Positions 17,038 to 25,856 of a stretch of DNA of 64,000 bases are shown piece after piece; position 1 is the first letter of the stretch; each line of letters starts with the position of its first letter. The notes beneath the pieces were generated by a model. That model did no database searches. It saw only the letters and a list, made by a program, of their open reading frames with translations, and was not told where the DNA came from. Position numbers and translations under genes: made by a program. Source of the stretch: JAYZDP01 sp036337765 (GTDB taxonomy: Bacteria; Acidobacteriota; Thermoanaerobaculia; Multivoradales; Multivoraceae); assembly GCA_036337765.1 (NCBI GenBank), contig JAYZDP010000139.1:17089-81088 (forward strand). Direction: 5' to 3'.

Positions 17038-18266
17038 AGGTGTACGCGCGGCTCGGGGATCGCGGTCAGGAAACGTCCGCCCCACTCCCGGATCACCGCC
17101 ATCTGCTCGGTGATCTCGTCGACGAGATTCCACGGCAGGATGAACAGCCAGTCGGGCCGGGTCTCGAGCACTGCCTCGGGCGAGCGCACCGGGATGACCG
17201 AGCCGGGAAGGAAGCGACCTTGTTTTTCGGGATTGCGGTCCACGGCGTAGTCGATGAAGTCAACGCCAATGCCGCAGTAGTTCAGGAGCGTGTTGCCCTT
17301 CGCGGCGGCTCCGTAGGCGACGATCGTCTCTCCACGGTCTCGGATCGCAACCAGCTCGGCCAAGAGCTTGCGCTTGGTCTCGGCCACGCGCTCACCGAAG
17401 CCCCTGTAGCCATCGAGAGAGTCGAGCCCCGCGGCAGCCTCCGCGGCCTCGAGCGCCGCTACACTCTCGGCGGCCGGATGCCCGCTGGCGCTGTGGCAGG
17501 CGAACACCCTCAGCGAGCCACCGTGGGTCGGTAGCTCCTGGACATCGAAGACCCTGAGCCCTTGCGCCTCGAGCACCTGCTTCACCGTGCCCAGCGAGAG
17601 GTAGGAGAAATGCTCGTGGTAGATCGTGTCGAACTGGTTTTCTTCGATCAGGCGCGCGAGGTGCGGAAACTCCAGCGTGAGTACGCCTTGGGGGCCGAGG
17701 ACGATCCCGAGCCCGGCGACGAAGTCGTTGAGGTCGGGAACGTGAGCCAGGACGTTGTTGCCGAGGAGCAGATCGGCCGTGCGTCCCTCCTCAGCCAGGC
17801 CGCTGGCACATGCACTTCCGAAGAACTCGACCCGAGTCGGAACCCCGTCGGCAACGGCAGCAGCCGCCACGTTTGAGGCCGGCTCGATGCCGAGCACGGG
17901 CACACCGCGTTTCTGGAAGAAGCGCAACAGACAGCCGTCGTTGCTGGCGACCTCGATCACCAGGCTCGCCTCGTCGAGCTCGAGCCGCTCGCACATCTGC
18001 CCGGCATAGGCCTCCACATGACGGAGCCAGGTGTCGGAGTAGCCCGAGAAGTAGGCATAGTCGGAAAAGATGTGCTCAGGGCTCGCGAACTCCGGAAGCT
18101 GCACCAGAAAGCACCGCTGGCACACGTAGACCCGCAGCGGCCAGGTCGGCTCCATGTCGAGCAGCTCGTCCTCGCGCCGAAACGAGTTGGCCAGCGGAGA
18201 CATCCCGAGGTCTACGAGCACGTGCTCGAGCTGCGCCCCGCAGAACCGGCAGCCGAGCTGCTTCAC
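17034..18266 (-). CDS. Zinc-binding sugar C-methyltransferase
   Basis: A 410-residue protein matching NDP-hexose C-methyltransferases. An N-terminal zinc-binding motif has Cys6, Cys9, Cys49 and Cys52. A SAM-binding domain follows ('SLVIEVASNDGCLLRFFQKRGVPVLGIEPASNVAAAA', 'DLLLGNNVLAHVPDLNDFVAGL', 'TIYHEHFSYLSL'), then the typical C-terminal Rossmann-like domain ('VAYGAAAKGNTLLNYCGIG'). The His-Glu-His within 'YHEHFSY' is the expected catalytic region of TylC3-like enzymes. The GTG start overlaps the rfbG stop as GTGA, which coupled with homology fixes the start. It probably adds a branch methyl to the 4-keto-6-deoxy sugar made by RfbG. Confidence 0.92.
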   Translation of the reverse strand: MKQLGCRFCGAQLEHVLVDLGMSPLANSFRREDELLDMEPTWPLRVYVCQRCFLVQLPEFASPEHIFSDYAYFSGYSDTWLRHVEAYAGQMCERLELDEASLVIEVASNDGCLLRFFQKRGVPVLGIEPASNVAAAAVADGVPTRVEFFGSACASGLAEEGRTADLLLGNNVLAHVPDLNDFVAGLGIVLGPQGVLTLEFPHLARLIEENQFDTIYHEHFSYLSLGTVKQVLEAQGLRVFDVQELPTHGGSLRVFACHSASGHPAAESVAALEAAEAAAGLDSLDGYRGFGERVAETKRKLLAELVAIRDRGETIVAYGAAAKGNTLLNYCGIGVDFIDYAVDRNPEKQGRFLPGSVIPVRSPEAVLETRPDWLFILPWNLVDEITEQMAVIREWGGRFLTAIPEPRVHL

Positions 18267-19342
18267 GTCAGACCAACCAAGTCTTCGTAGCGCAACAGCT
18301 GCGTCTCGGTCAGGGTCCGCGCATCCGCGCCGTCGCGAAACTCCCGGTACCACTCGACGGTCCAGCGCAGCGTGTCCTCGATCTCGAGCCGCGGCTCCCA
18401 GCCGAGAGACTCGCGAGCCTTGGCGCTGTCGAGCTGTAGTAGCTGCGCCTCGTGCGGGTTGGGATTCGAGTCCAGGGCCCAGTCGATCGGCTGTCCCCAG
18501 ATCGACGAGAAGCTGTCGCAGATCGAGCGCACCGACTCGCCGCCCTCCGACGGTCCGAAGTTCCAGGCGCTGCGGGCGGTCATGTCACCTGCGCAGAGGC
18601 GTTCGACCAGGCTCAGATAGCCCCACAGCGGCTCGACGACATGCTGCCAGGGGCGAATCGCATCCGGATTGCGGATGCGAGCCGGCTCGTTGCCCAGCGC
18701 TGCGCGAACGATGTCGGGAACCAGGCGGTCCGCGCCCCAGTCTCCGCCGCCAACGACGTTGCCGGCTCGCGCCGTGGCAAGCGCCGCGTGCTCCGGTGCC
18801 GCCAGGAACGACTCGCGGTAGGCAGAGGTGACGAGCTCCGCGCAGGCCTTGCTGCTCGAATAGGGATCGCGACCGCCAAGGCGATCCGACTCACGATAGC
18901 CCCGTGTCTGCTCGCGGTTCTCGTAGCACTTATCGCTAGTCACCACGACCGCAGCGACCACGGAATCGGTCTTGTGAACCAGCTCGAGAACCTGGGCCGT
19001 TCCCACGACATTCGTAGTGAAGGTCTCGACCGGGTCGCGGTAGCTCTCACGTACCAACGCCTGGGCCGCGAGATGAAGCACTACCTCGGGCTGCGTACGG
19101 GTGAAGACCTCACCGAGCCGCTCGGCGTCGCGCACATCGCCGATCACCGAGTCGGTTACTTCCGCGACCCGCGCATCGGCAAACAGCGACGGCGAGGAGG
19201 GCTCCAGCGCGTAGCCGGTGACCCGAGCTCCGAGGCGCGCCAACCATAGGGCCAACCAGCTTCCCTTGAAGCCAGTGTGGCCGGTTACAAGGACTCGCCT
19301 GCCGGTCCAGAAGGATCTCTCCGGGATCAGAGACTTACCCAT
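18263..19342 (-). CDS. rfbG: CDP-glucose 4,6-dehydratase
   Basis: A 359-residue extended SDR. 'RRVLVTGHTGFKGSWLALWLARLGARVTGYAL' carries the NAD motif at about residues 20-27 and is diagnostic of RfbG. Also visible are 'VVVTSDKCYENRE', 'DPYSSSKACAELVTSAYRESF' (Tyr-x3-Lys) and 'ARAGNVVGGGDWGADRLVPDIVRA'. It converts CDP-glucose to CDP-4-keto-6-deoxyglucose. I use the ATG at 19342, which gives the family's usual length. It overlaps by 16 bp the end of the broken cytochrome gene, so translation may once have been coupled to it. Confidence 0.95.
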   Translation of the reverse strand: MGKSLIPERSFWTGRRVLVTGHTGFKGSWLALWLARLGARVTGYALEPSSPSLFADARVAEVTDSVIGDVRDAERLGEVFTRTQPEVVLHLAAQALVRESYRDPVETFTTNVVGTAQVLELVHKTDSVVAAVVVTSDKCYENREQTRGYRESDRLGGRDPYSSSKACAELVTSAYRESFLAAPEHAALATARAGNVVGGGDWGADRLVPDIVRAALGNEPARIRNPDAIRPWQHVVEPLWGYLSLVERLCAGDMTARSAWNFGPSEGGESVRSICDSFSSIWGQPIDWALDSNPNPHEAQLLQLDSAKARESLGWEPRLEIEDTLRWTVEWYREFRDGADARTLTETQLLRYEDLVGLT

Positions 19343-19739
19343 TCGTCGAACTCGGCCCGCGCGGCGATCCATCGCCGAATCGAGTCGAGTTGTTCCGGGG
19401 TGAGTGGGTCGCCCTCGGCCGGCATGATGTCGAGATCGTCGGCCGGCAGGCTGGGGCGCACGAACATCGGGCTCCTGTCGGGCTCTTGTCGGGATCGGCG
19501 GGGACGACGATCTTGCCCATGTCGCCGCCCTTGAGGATGCGCTCCTTGGAGTCGAGACACAGCTCGCCGAACGAGTCGACCGGGCCGTGGCAGACGACGC
19601 AGTTGTCCATCAGGATCGGCCAGACGTCTTTCTCGAAGTCCATCGGATCCTGAGCGACCGTCGATGACGGTGCAGCCACGAGCAAGATGCCGGTCAGGGC
19701 AGCGGCGGCGAGGGTGAAGTAGGTGGCTTTGTTCTTCAT
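19327..19739 (-). pseudogene. Frameshifted exported cytochrome c (planctomycete-type domain)
   Basis: From the ATG at 19739 the frame encodes a signal peptide (about 1-29, ending 'TVAQD') and a c-type heme domain with CVVCH. It reads on to 'VVPADPDKSP', then shifts. The continuation, 'MFVRPSLPADDLDIMPAEGDPLTPEQLDSIRRWIAARAEF', is intact in another frame and stops at 19327. This is exactly the C-terminal half expected of a PSCyt1-like cytochrome. The shift is explained by an 11-bp imperfect tandem duplication at 19469-19490; removing one copy restores one uninterrupted frame of about 133 residues. It may be a recent mutation or an assembly error. Confidence 0.78.
19469..19490. repeat. 11-bp tandem duplication causing a frameshift
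   Basis: GGGCTCCTGTC (19469-19479) is followed directly by GGGCTCTTGTC (19480-19490), differing at one base. The unit is not a multiple of three, so it shifts the cytochrome c frame that runs through it on the minus strand. Confidence 0.85.
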
Positions 19740-19831
19740 CCAGAGCTCCAGCGTGACCAGAATCTCCCCAATCCGACTCCGGCTGGCGACACTAGCAAAC
19801 AAGGTACACGCACAAGGCCGGGAATGCCACA

Positions 19832-20665
19832 ATGCACCCCCCCATGACCGCCCCCGCACTGCCGAGGCTTCTCGCCTTCGACCTCGACGGCACTCTGTTG
19901 CCCGCCGACAAGCAAATCACACGGCACACGCGCGCCGTGTTGGAGCGCATCCGTGAGCTCGGCACACAGATCACTCTGGCGACCGGTAAGTTCCACCACC
20001 TGACCGTCGGTCACGGCGACGAGCTCGACCTCGACACTCCCCTGATTTCGCTCGACGGCGCCTGTATCGGCAATCGGGATCATCCGGAGCGCAAGCGCGG
20101 CATCCCGGCCGAGGTGACGCGCGACGCCCTCGGTCGCTACCAGGGACTCTGCCAGCACGCCTTCGCCGACGACGGCGAGGACCGGATGCTGCTGCGCTCA
20201 ACTGACGGCGACCACTTCCGTCACGTCACGCGTTTCTGGGCCGACGACTTCCGCCACGTCGACGATCTTGCCGAGGCGGTGCGCGCCGATTCCGCGATCG
20301 TCACCTTCTACGGCGACGAAGAGCCAATGCGAGAGATCGCCGACGACATCCGCGGCCAGCACCCCCGACTACGAGTAACCGAGTATGCGTCCAATCTGGT
20401 GGCCAGCTACCGGGTGTCGATCCAGCCCGATAGCACCCACAAGGGCTCCGGCGTGCTCGACGCGGCCGAGATGCTCGGCATCGATGCCAGCGAGGTGATG
20501 GTCTTTGGCGACTGGCTCAACGACCTGCCGATGTTCGGCGTCGGCGCGATCGGCGTGGCGATGTCGAACGCCATGCCCGAGGTGCTCAAAGTGGCAGACT
20601 ATGTCACCGACCGCACCTGCGAAGAGGACGGCATCGCCGACTTCCTCGAACGCAACTATCTTTAG
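19832..20665 (+). CDS. Cof-type HAD-superfamily hydrolase
   Basis: A 277-residue HAD-IIB phosphatase. The nucleophile motif I is 'AFDLDGTLL' (Asp17, Asp19). 'ITLATGKFHH' is the motif II region and 'VMVFGDWLNDLPMF' is motif IV with the 'GD-ND' pair. The C2B cap between motifs II and III is complete. Family members dephosphorylate sugar phosphates, nucleotides or FMN/PLP. The start could be the ATG at 19832 or at 19844; neither has a good Shine-Dalgarno. The gene overlaps by 4 bp the convergent LLM-class gene. Confidence 0.88.
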   Translation: MHPPMTAPALPRLLAFDLDGTLLPADKQITRHTRAVLERIRELGTQITLATGKFHHLTVGHGDELDLDTPLISLDGACIGNRDHPERKRGIPAEVTRDALGRYQGLCQHAFADDGEDRMLLRSTDGDHFRHVTRFWADDFRHVDDLAEAVRADSAIVTFYGDEEPMREIADDIRGQHPRLRVTEYASNLVASYRVSIQPDSTHKGSGVLDAAEMLGIDASEVMVFGDWLNDLPMFGVGAIGVAMSNAMPEVLKVADYVTDRTCEEDGIADFLERNYL

Positions 20666-21552
20666 CTATGGAACGCCGGCAGGACTTGCTCGATGAAGGC
20701 CTCGAAGGCGTCGAAGTCGATAGGCGGACGAAACGCCAGGTTGACCCCGCCCACGCCGACGTCGGCGTACTCGCCGAGCCTGTCGATGGCTTGCTGAGAT
20801 GAGCCCGTCAGCGACCCCGCCACTAGGTGGGGTGGCGGCTCGCGGCCATCCATGTAAAAGCCGAGGTTGACGCTGGTCTCGATCTGCGCCGGATCGCGAC
20901 CGATCGCCGCGCACTCGGCGGCCAGGGTCTCGAGCCGTCTACCTGCCATATCGGGCGGTACGTAGGGGAGGTTGTACCCATCGGCGTAGCGCGCCGCCAT
21001 GCGCGGGGTGCGCTTCTTGCCACGACCGCCCACCCAGAGGCGCATGTTCGGGTTCAGCGGCTTGGGTCCGCACACCGCCTCGTGCAGCTCGTAGTACTCG
21101 CCCTGGAAGTTCGTCACCGGCTCGCGCCACAGCGACGTCAGGACCTGCAGCGCCTCCTCGAGCTGATCGAGTCGCTTGCCCAGTGGCGGGAACCCGTAGC
21201 CGAAGTCGCGGAACTCCTCCTCGAACCAACCGGCGCCCACCCCGATCTCGGCACGCCCGCCCGAGAGGTGATCGATCGTCACGGCCGCCTTGGCGAGCAC
21301 TCCAGGGCTGCGGAACAGAGCGCAGAACACCAGGCAGCCCACCCGCACGTTACGCGTCGCCCCGGCCAGCGCCGCCATCGAGGCCACCCCTTCGAAGCAC
21401 GGATCCTCGCGGTCGCTCAGCGGGTTGGCGTAGAAGTGATCCCACACCGAAGCCCAGTGAAACCCCGCCTCGTCGGCGCGCCGCCAGACCCGCATCAGAT
21501 CGTCCATCGACAGATCCTGCGGACCGGTGTGGATTCCTATCTTCAGAGACAT
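20662..21552 (-). CDS. LLM-class (luciferase-like) oxidoreductase, probably F420-dependent
   Basis: A 296-residue luciferase-like monooxygenase-fold protein. 'IGIHTGPQDLSMDDLMRVWRRADEAGFHWASVWDHF' opens the TIM barrel. 'GGRAEIGVGAGWFEEEFRDFGYGFPPLGKRLDQLEEALQVLTSLWREP' is highly typical of the F420-dependent subgroup, and 'RLWVGGRGKKRTPRMAARYADGYN' follows. Members act as reductases or dehydrogenases using F420H2 or FMNH2; no F420 biosynthesis genes are seen here, so the cofactor is inferred. It lies downstream of a same-strand run of beta-lactamase-like, crotonase and ABC genes. Confidence 0.87.
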   Translation of the reverse strand: MSLKIGIHTGPQDLSMDDLMRVWRRADEAGFHWASVWDHFYANPLSDREDPCFEGVASMAALAGATRNVRVGCLVFCALFRSPGVLAKAAVTIDHLSGGRAEIGVGAGWFEEEFRDFGYGFPPLGKRLDQLEEALQVLTSLWREPVTNFQGEYYELHEAVCGPKPLNPNMRLWVGGRGKKRTPRMAARYADGYNLPYVPPDMAGRRLETLAAECAAIGRDPAQIETSVNLGFYMDGREPPPHLVAGSLTGSSQQAIDRLGEYADVGVGGVNLAFRPPIDFDAFEAFIEQVLPAFHS

Positions 21553-21606
21553 CTCTCCTACCTCTGAGCCGTGCTCAGATTCGCCGAACCGAGTTCAGAG
21601 CCTGCT

Positions 21607-22938
21607 CTACGAAGCGCCTTTCGCGTCGAGAATCGCCTGGTAGGTCAGGCGCCGCGACAGTGTCCTGGTGTCGGCGCGGCCGTAGCCGTTGCCACCGAAG
21701 TGCTGGATCATGCCGACGAAGACCAGGTCCTCGACCGGATCGATCCAAAACCAGGTACCAGCGGCGCCGCCCCAGTAGTACTCGCCTTTCGAGATGCCGT
21801 CGGCCTCCACCGGGTCGAGGATTACGGCGAAATCGAGACCGAAGCCGGTGCCAGGCGACTGCTCGATGCCACGCGGCATGTGGTCGCGGTGCATCAGATC
21901 GACGGTGAGCGGCGACAGGATGCGCACACCGTCCAGCTCGCCGCCGTTGAGCAGCATCTGACTGAAACGCATGTAGTCCATCGTCGTCCCTACGAGCCCG
22001 CCGCCACCTGACAGGAAATTCGGTGGGTCGAGGTAGTTACGACTGCCCCCGAAACCCTCCTGAGCGACGAGGTTGCCGTCCTCGTCGTGGGTGTAGACCG
22101 CCGAGAAGCGATCGGCCTTGTCCGCCGCGACGTGAAACGCCGTGTCGTCCATACCGAGCGGATCGAACAGCCGCTCCTGCAAGAACTCGTCGAAACGCTG
22201 GCCGGAGAGGACCTCGACCAGGTAGCCCTGAACGTCGACGGCGACACTGTAGTGCCACATCGAGCCCGGCTGCTGACGCAGCGGGATCTTGCCTAGCTTC
22301 CCGACCATGTCCTTGAGCGTCGAGTCGTTATCGAGGATGTTGGCTTCTTGGTACAGACTGTCGACCTGTGAGCGCGAGAAGATGCCGTAGCTCAGACCCG
22401 CGGTGTGGCTCATCAGCTCACGAATGGTCATCGGATGGTCGGCATCCTCGACGATCGGCTGACCGTTGGGGCCTTCGCCGGCCGCGACCTTCAGGCCCTC
22501 GAACTCGGGGATGTACTTTTCGACCGGATCGCGCAGGCGAAACTTGCCCTCTTCGTAGAGGATCATCAGAGCGACGCCGGTGATCGGCTTCGACATCGAA
22601 TAGATGCGAAAGATCGTGTCCTCGGCCATGGGCGTCTCTTCGGCGATGTTCTGGTGGCCGAAGGTGTCGAAGTGCACCAGCTTGCCGTGGCGCGAGATCG
22701 CGGTGGTGATGCCGGCCAGCTGACCGTCATCGACCAAGCCCTGCATGGCCTCGGACAGACGCTCGAGACGCTCGCTGGACATTCCGGCGTCCTCTGGCGC
22801 GGCCACGGCCAGGTTGCGCGGACCGTAGTCGACATCCGGGATGTCGGCACGGGTGACCCCCAGGTCGCAGCCGGAGGCGATCAGGGTGAGCGCGAGAATC
22901 GCGAGCAGCGGAAACAGACGAATCAGTTTGAACCTCAT
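21607..22938 (-). CDS. Serine hydrolase lipoprotein, class C beta-lactamase/EstB family
   Basis: A 443-residue protein with a lipoprotein signal (hydrophobic 8-20, lipobox 'ASGC' with Cys24). The nucleophile motif S-M-S-K sits at residues 114-117 in 'IYSMSKPITGVALMILYEEG', and 'MWHYSVAVDVQGYLVE' holds the second-motif Tyr. 'MRELMSHTAGLSYG' (here 'TIRELMSHTAGLSYG') is also typical. These enzymes are usually esterases or D-aminopeptidases rather than true beta-lactamases. I start at the ATG at 22938, where the signal peptide begins, instead of 16 codons upstream. Confidence 0.88.
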   Translation of the reverse strand: MRFKLIRLFPLLAILALTLIASGCDLGVTRADIPDVDYGPRNLAVAAPEDAGMSSERLERLSEAMQGLVDDGQLAGITTAISRHGKLVHFDTFGHQNIAEETPMAEDTIFRIYSMSKPITGVALMILYEEGKFRLRDPVEKYIPEFEGLKVAAGEGPNGQPIVEDADHPMTIRELMSHTAGLSYGIFSRSQVDSLYQEANILDNDSTLKDMVGKLGKIPLRQQPGSMWHYSVAVDVQGYLVEVLSGQRFDEFLQERLFDPLGMDDTAFHVAADKADRFSAVYTHDEDGNLVAQEGFGGSRNYLDPPNFLSGGGGLVGTTMDYMRFSQMLLNGGELDGVRILSPLTVDLMHRDHMPRGIEQSPGTGFGLDFAVILDPVEADGISKGEYYWGGAAGTWFWIDPVEDLVFVGMIQHFGGNGYGRADTRTLSRRLTYQAILDAKGAS

Positions 22939-23019
22939 GGACAAGGCTCCCTCCCTTTCAGACGTGGGCGTTCGCGGAACGCCCATCCTACCTTGGGAGG
23001 CGACTGCCTTGGAGCTGGT

Positions 23020-23826
23020 CTAGCGACCCTTGAAATCGGGGAGTCGCCGCTCCGACATCGCCTTGACGCCTTCCTTGAAGTCGTCGGTCTCGCGTAGCCA
23101 ATCCTGCTCGACCAGCTCGTGGTCAGTAGCTAGCCGGATGCGATCGGCGAGGCCACGGCGCATGGTGCGCCGAATCGAGCGCACCGCGAGCGGGCCGGAG
23201 CTGGCGATCTCCTGGGCCAGCCAGCGCGCCTTGTCGCGCAGCTCGTCGGCGGCTACGAGGTAGTCACACAGCCCGATCTCGAGCGCCTCGTCACCCTTGA
23301 TCCGACGGCCGGTGTACATCATCTCGAGCGCCTTCTGTTGGCCGACGATCGCCGGCAAGGTGACGGTCAGTCCGAATCCCTGATGGAAGCCGAGGCGCGC
23401 GAAGTTCGACGTGAAACGGGCTTCCGGGCTGGCGACGCGGAGGTCGGCCGACAGCGCCAGGCCGAACCCGCCACCCACCGCCGCACCCTGAATGGCCGCC
23501 ACCACGGGGGTCTGCGCGTCGAACACACGTACGCCCTCCTGGTAGAGGTGCCCCGAGCCCTCCCGGCTCTTCACCGCGCCGTCGGAGGTCGTCGTGCCGA
23601 GCTCGCGGTTGCCGCCGAGGTCCGCCCCGGCGCAGAAGTTCTTTCCCTGGGAGCACAGAACGATCGCCCGCGCGTCGCTCTCGCGATCGATGTCGAGATA
23701 GGCATCCGCGAGGGTGCGGATGAGGTTCACGTCGAAGAAATTGTGGGGTGGTCGCTGAATCTCGACGGTCGCGATGTGACCCTCGATTTCGACCGACAGG
23801 TCGTTGTAGTCGCCGAGCTGAGTCAT
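23020..23826 (-). CDS. Enoyl-CoA hydratase/isomerase (crotonase) family protein
   Basis: A 268-residue crotonase. 'IATVEIQRPPHNFFDVNLIRTLADAY' opens the fold. The first oxyanion-hole segment is 'SQGKNFCAGADLGG' and the second 'AIQGAAVGGGFGLALSADLRVASPEARF'. The residues expected to be the catalytic glutamates of a hydratase are not obvious after the second segment ('ARLGFHQGFGLTVTLPAIVG'), so an isomerase or other crotonase activity is possible. It sits between the ABC transporter and the serine hydrolase on the same strand, with about 80-bp gaps. Confidence 0.88.
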   Translation of the reverse strand: MTQLGDYNDLSVEIEGHIATVEIQRPPHNFFDVNLIRTLADAYLDIDRESDARAIVLCSQGKNFCAGADLGGNRELGTTTSDGAVKSREGSGHLYQEGVRVFDAQTPVVAAIQGAAVGGGFGLALSADLRVASPEARFTSNFARLGFHQGFGLTVTLPAIVGQQKALEMMYTGRRIKGDEALEIGLCDYLVAADELRDKARWLAQEIASSGPLAVRSIRRTMRRGLADRIRLATDHELVEQDWLRETDDFKEGVKAMSERRLPDFKGR

Positions 23827-23905
23827 CTATGTCCTCCTGAGGAACTCGCAAAGTCTAGCGTCAATCGACGGCGTGACTGCGCCTCTGCGCTCAACTTGCT
23901 CCTTT

Positions 23906-25756
23906 TTAGTCCAGGGGGTCTCCCATCTGACGCCTGTGCAGACGATAGAGCGCCGCATAGCCACCGTCGCTCGCCAACAGCTCCTCGTGCGTCCCGGACT
24001 CGACGATACGACCCTCCCCCATGACGAGGATGCGATCGGCCATCCCGATAGTGCTGAAGCGGTGCGAGATTAGTAGCGTCGTGTGGCCTCGTGCCAGGTC
24101 GCGAAAGCGCGAGAACAGCTCGAACTCCGCGGCGGCGTCGAGGCTGGCGGTTGGCTCATCGAGGACCAAGAGCGACGCGTCACGCGCGAAGGCGCGGCCG
24201 AGAGCCAGATACTGCCACCGTCCTCCCGACAGGTCGTAGCCGCCGAACCTGCGGCCGATGAACGTGTCGTAACCATCGGGCATCTCCTCGATGATCCGCG
24301 CAATGCCCGCTTGGCGCGCCGCCTCCTCGACCCGGCTGCGGTCGGTGAGCAGCTTTCGCCAGTCGCCGTAGGCGATGTTGTCGGCCGCACTCGCCTCGTA
24401 GCGTCCGTAGTGCTGGAAGATGAAGGCGACCTGGGACCTGAGCTGATCGACCGCCAACTCTCGGATGTCGACGCCGTCGAAGCGGATTGCCCCTCGATCA
24501 GGATCGTAGAGGCGACACAGGAGCTTCACCAGGGTGGTCTTGCCGGAGCCGTTCTCGCCGACGAGCCCGGCGATCTCGCCCCGCGCAATCTGCATCGTCA
24601 CCCCCCGCAGGGTGGCCTGCTCGGCTCCGGGATAGGTGAACCAGACGTCTTCGAACTCGATCGAGCCGACGTGGTCGAGGGGGCGAGGCTCCGGCGCATC
24701 GACCACCTTCGGCTCAAGAGCCAGGAACTCGATCAAGTTGGCGATGTGCAACGCGTTTTCGCGGGCGGAGGAGATCGACAGGATGGCCAGATCGACACTC
24801 TGGCGGAGCCGGCTAGAAACGGCGCCGAACACCGCGACGTCTCCCAGCGTCAGGACGCCCGCCACAACACGTTGCACGACGCGAAAGAAGAGCCCGAAGA
24901 AGACCAGGGTCATGGCTGCCCCGAACAACCAGCTGCCGAAGAACTCGCGACGATGCAGCAGCCGGTCGCGATCGCGGAACGACTCCATCAACTCGCGGAA
25001 GCGCAAGACGAGCTGCGGTGCGAGATCGAGCATCTTCGACTCTGCGACCGCGTCCCGATCCGTCAGGAGATTGACGAAGTAGGCGGTCCAGCGCAGCTTC
25101 GCGGTGCGCTCGTGGACCTCCCGGTAGCGCTGGGCGGCCAGACGCCACTTGAACACCACATACGGAAGCGCGAATGGCGCCACCAGCAGAGGCACGAGTG
25201 GCTCGATGACGGCCAGGATCCCGACCAGGGAAGCCAGCTGCAGTCCGTTCGTGCCGATCTCGATGGCGTTGTGGAGGAAGTGGGTGGCCCGCGCCGCCGT
25301 GTCCTGGCGCGCGCGCTCGAGGATGTCCTGATGTTTCGGGCTCTCGAAGAACTCGAGGTCGAGCGTGGCGGCGTGCACCAGGACGTCGCTGGTGATCCTC
25401 AGATTCAGCTCGTCCACCAGACGACGGTGGCAGAGCTGGGTCGCCGCTGGCGCCATGGCGTCGATCAGGCTCACCATGCAGCCGAGGGCCAGCCACATCA
25501 CGATCGGTCGAAGGCTCGTCGTCTCGCCTGCCGTCAAGGCGACCGTGGCGTTGACCAAGCCCCGGGCAAACAGCGCCAGCCCGGCGGGCACCACCCCGCG
25601 CACGAGGGCGAGGAGCCCGATCGCGACGGTCAGGCTGGCACGCGTGCTCCAGGCCAGTGCGACGGTCCAGACCGTATACGCCCACAGCGACCGGAAGTCC
25701 ATCCGCGAACCGTTGCCGTCATTGGCGCCTACGGCATTGATCGGGGCTCGGCTCAT
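23906..25756 (-). CDS. ABC exporter, fused permease and ATPase (MsbA/MDR type)
   Basis: A 616-residue half-transporter. Six transmembrane segments occupy about residues 25-325. The nucleotide-binding domain follows, with Walker A 'GENGSGKT' at 400-407, Q-loop 'AFIFQHYGRYEASAADNIAYGD', signature 'YDLSGGRWQ', Walker B 'LLVLDEPTASLD' and switch His in 'LISHRFSTIGMADRILVMGEGRIVESG'. It would act as a dimer to export a lipid, peptide or drug. No dedicated substrate gene is adjacent, so the cargo is unknown. Confidence 0.93.
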   Translation of the reverse strand: MSRAPINAVGANDGNGSRMDFRSLWAYTVWTVALAWSTRASLTVAIGLLALVRGVVPAGLALFARGLVNATVALTAGETTSLRPIVMWLALGCMVSLIDAMAPAATQLCHRRLVDELNLRITSDVLVHAATLDLEFFESPKHQDILERARQDTAARATHFLHNAIEIGTNGLQLASLVGILAVIEPLVPLLVAPFALPYVVFKWRLAAQRYREVHERTAKLRWTAYFVNLLTDRDAVAESKMLDLAPQLVLRFRELMESFRDRDRLLHRREFFGSWLFGAAMTLVFFGLFFRVVQRVVAGVLTLGDVAVFGAVSSRLRQSVDLAILSISSARENALHIANLIEFLALEPKVVDAPEPRPLDHVGSIEFEDVWFTYPGAEQATLRGVTMQIARGEIAGLVGENGSGKTTLVKLLCRLYDPDRGAIRFDGVDIRELAVDQLRSQVAFIFQHYGRYEASAADNIAYGDWRKLLTDRSRVEEAARQAGIARIIEEMPDGYDTFIGRRFGGYDLSGGRWQYLALGRAFARDASLLVLDEPTASLDAAAEFELFSRFRDLARGHTTLLISHRFSTIGMADRILVMGEGRIVESGTHEELLASDGGYAALYRLHRRQMGDPLD

Positions 25757-25832
25757 TGGACGACAACGCCCACCAGCCGGGCGAGGGGACTAATGCATAC
25801 GGTTACGGCCAGGATGCCCCCGAGGCCAACGC

Positions 25833-25838
25833 TATACT
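25833..25838 (+). promoter_or_regulatory. Possible -10 element (TATACT)
   Basis: TATACT lies 19 bp before the ATG of the multiheme cytochrome gene. No good -35 hexamer is visible 16-18 bp upstream, so this rests on the -10 alone. The same hexamer occurs before the tRNA gene and before ftsH. Confidence 0.3.
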
Positions 25839-25856
25839 GAGTAGACGCGCACAACA

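Noticed and set aside
24083..25840. Plus-strand open frame of about 585 codons
   Set aside because: It lies antisense to the ABC transporter, whose Walker A, signature and Walker B motifs are all intact; the antisense translation shows no recognisable motif.
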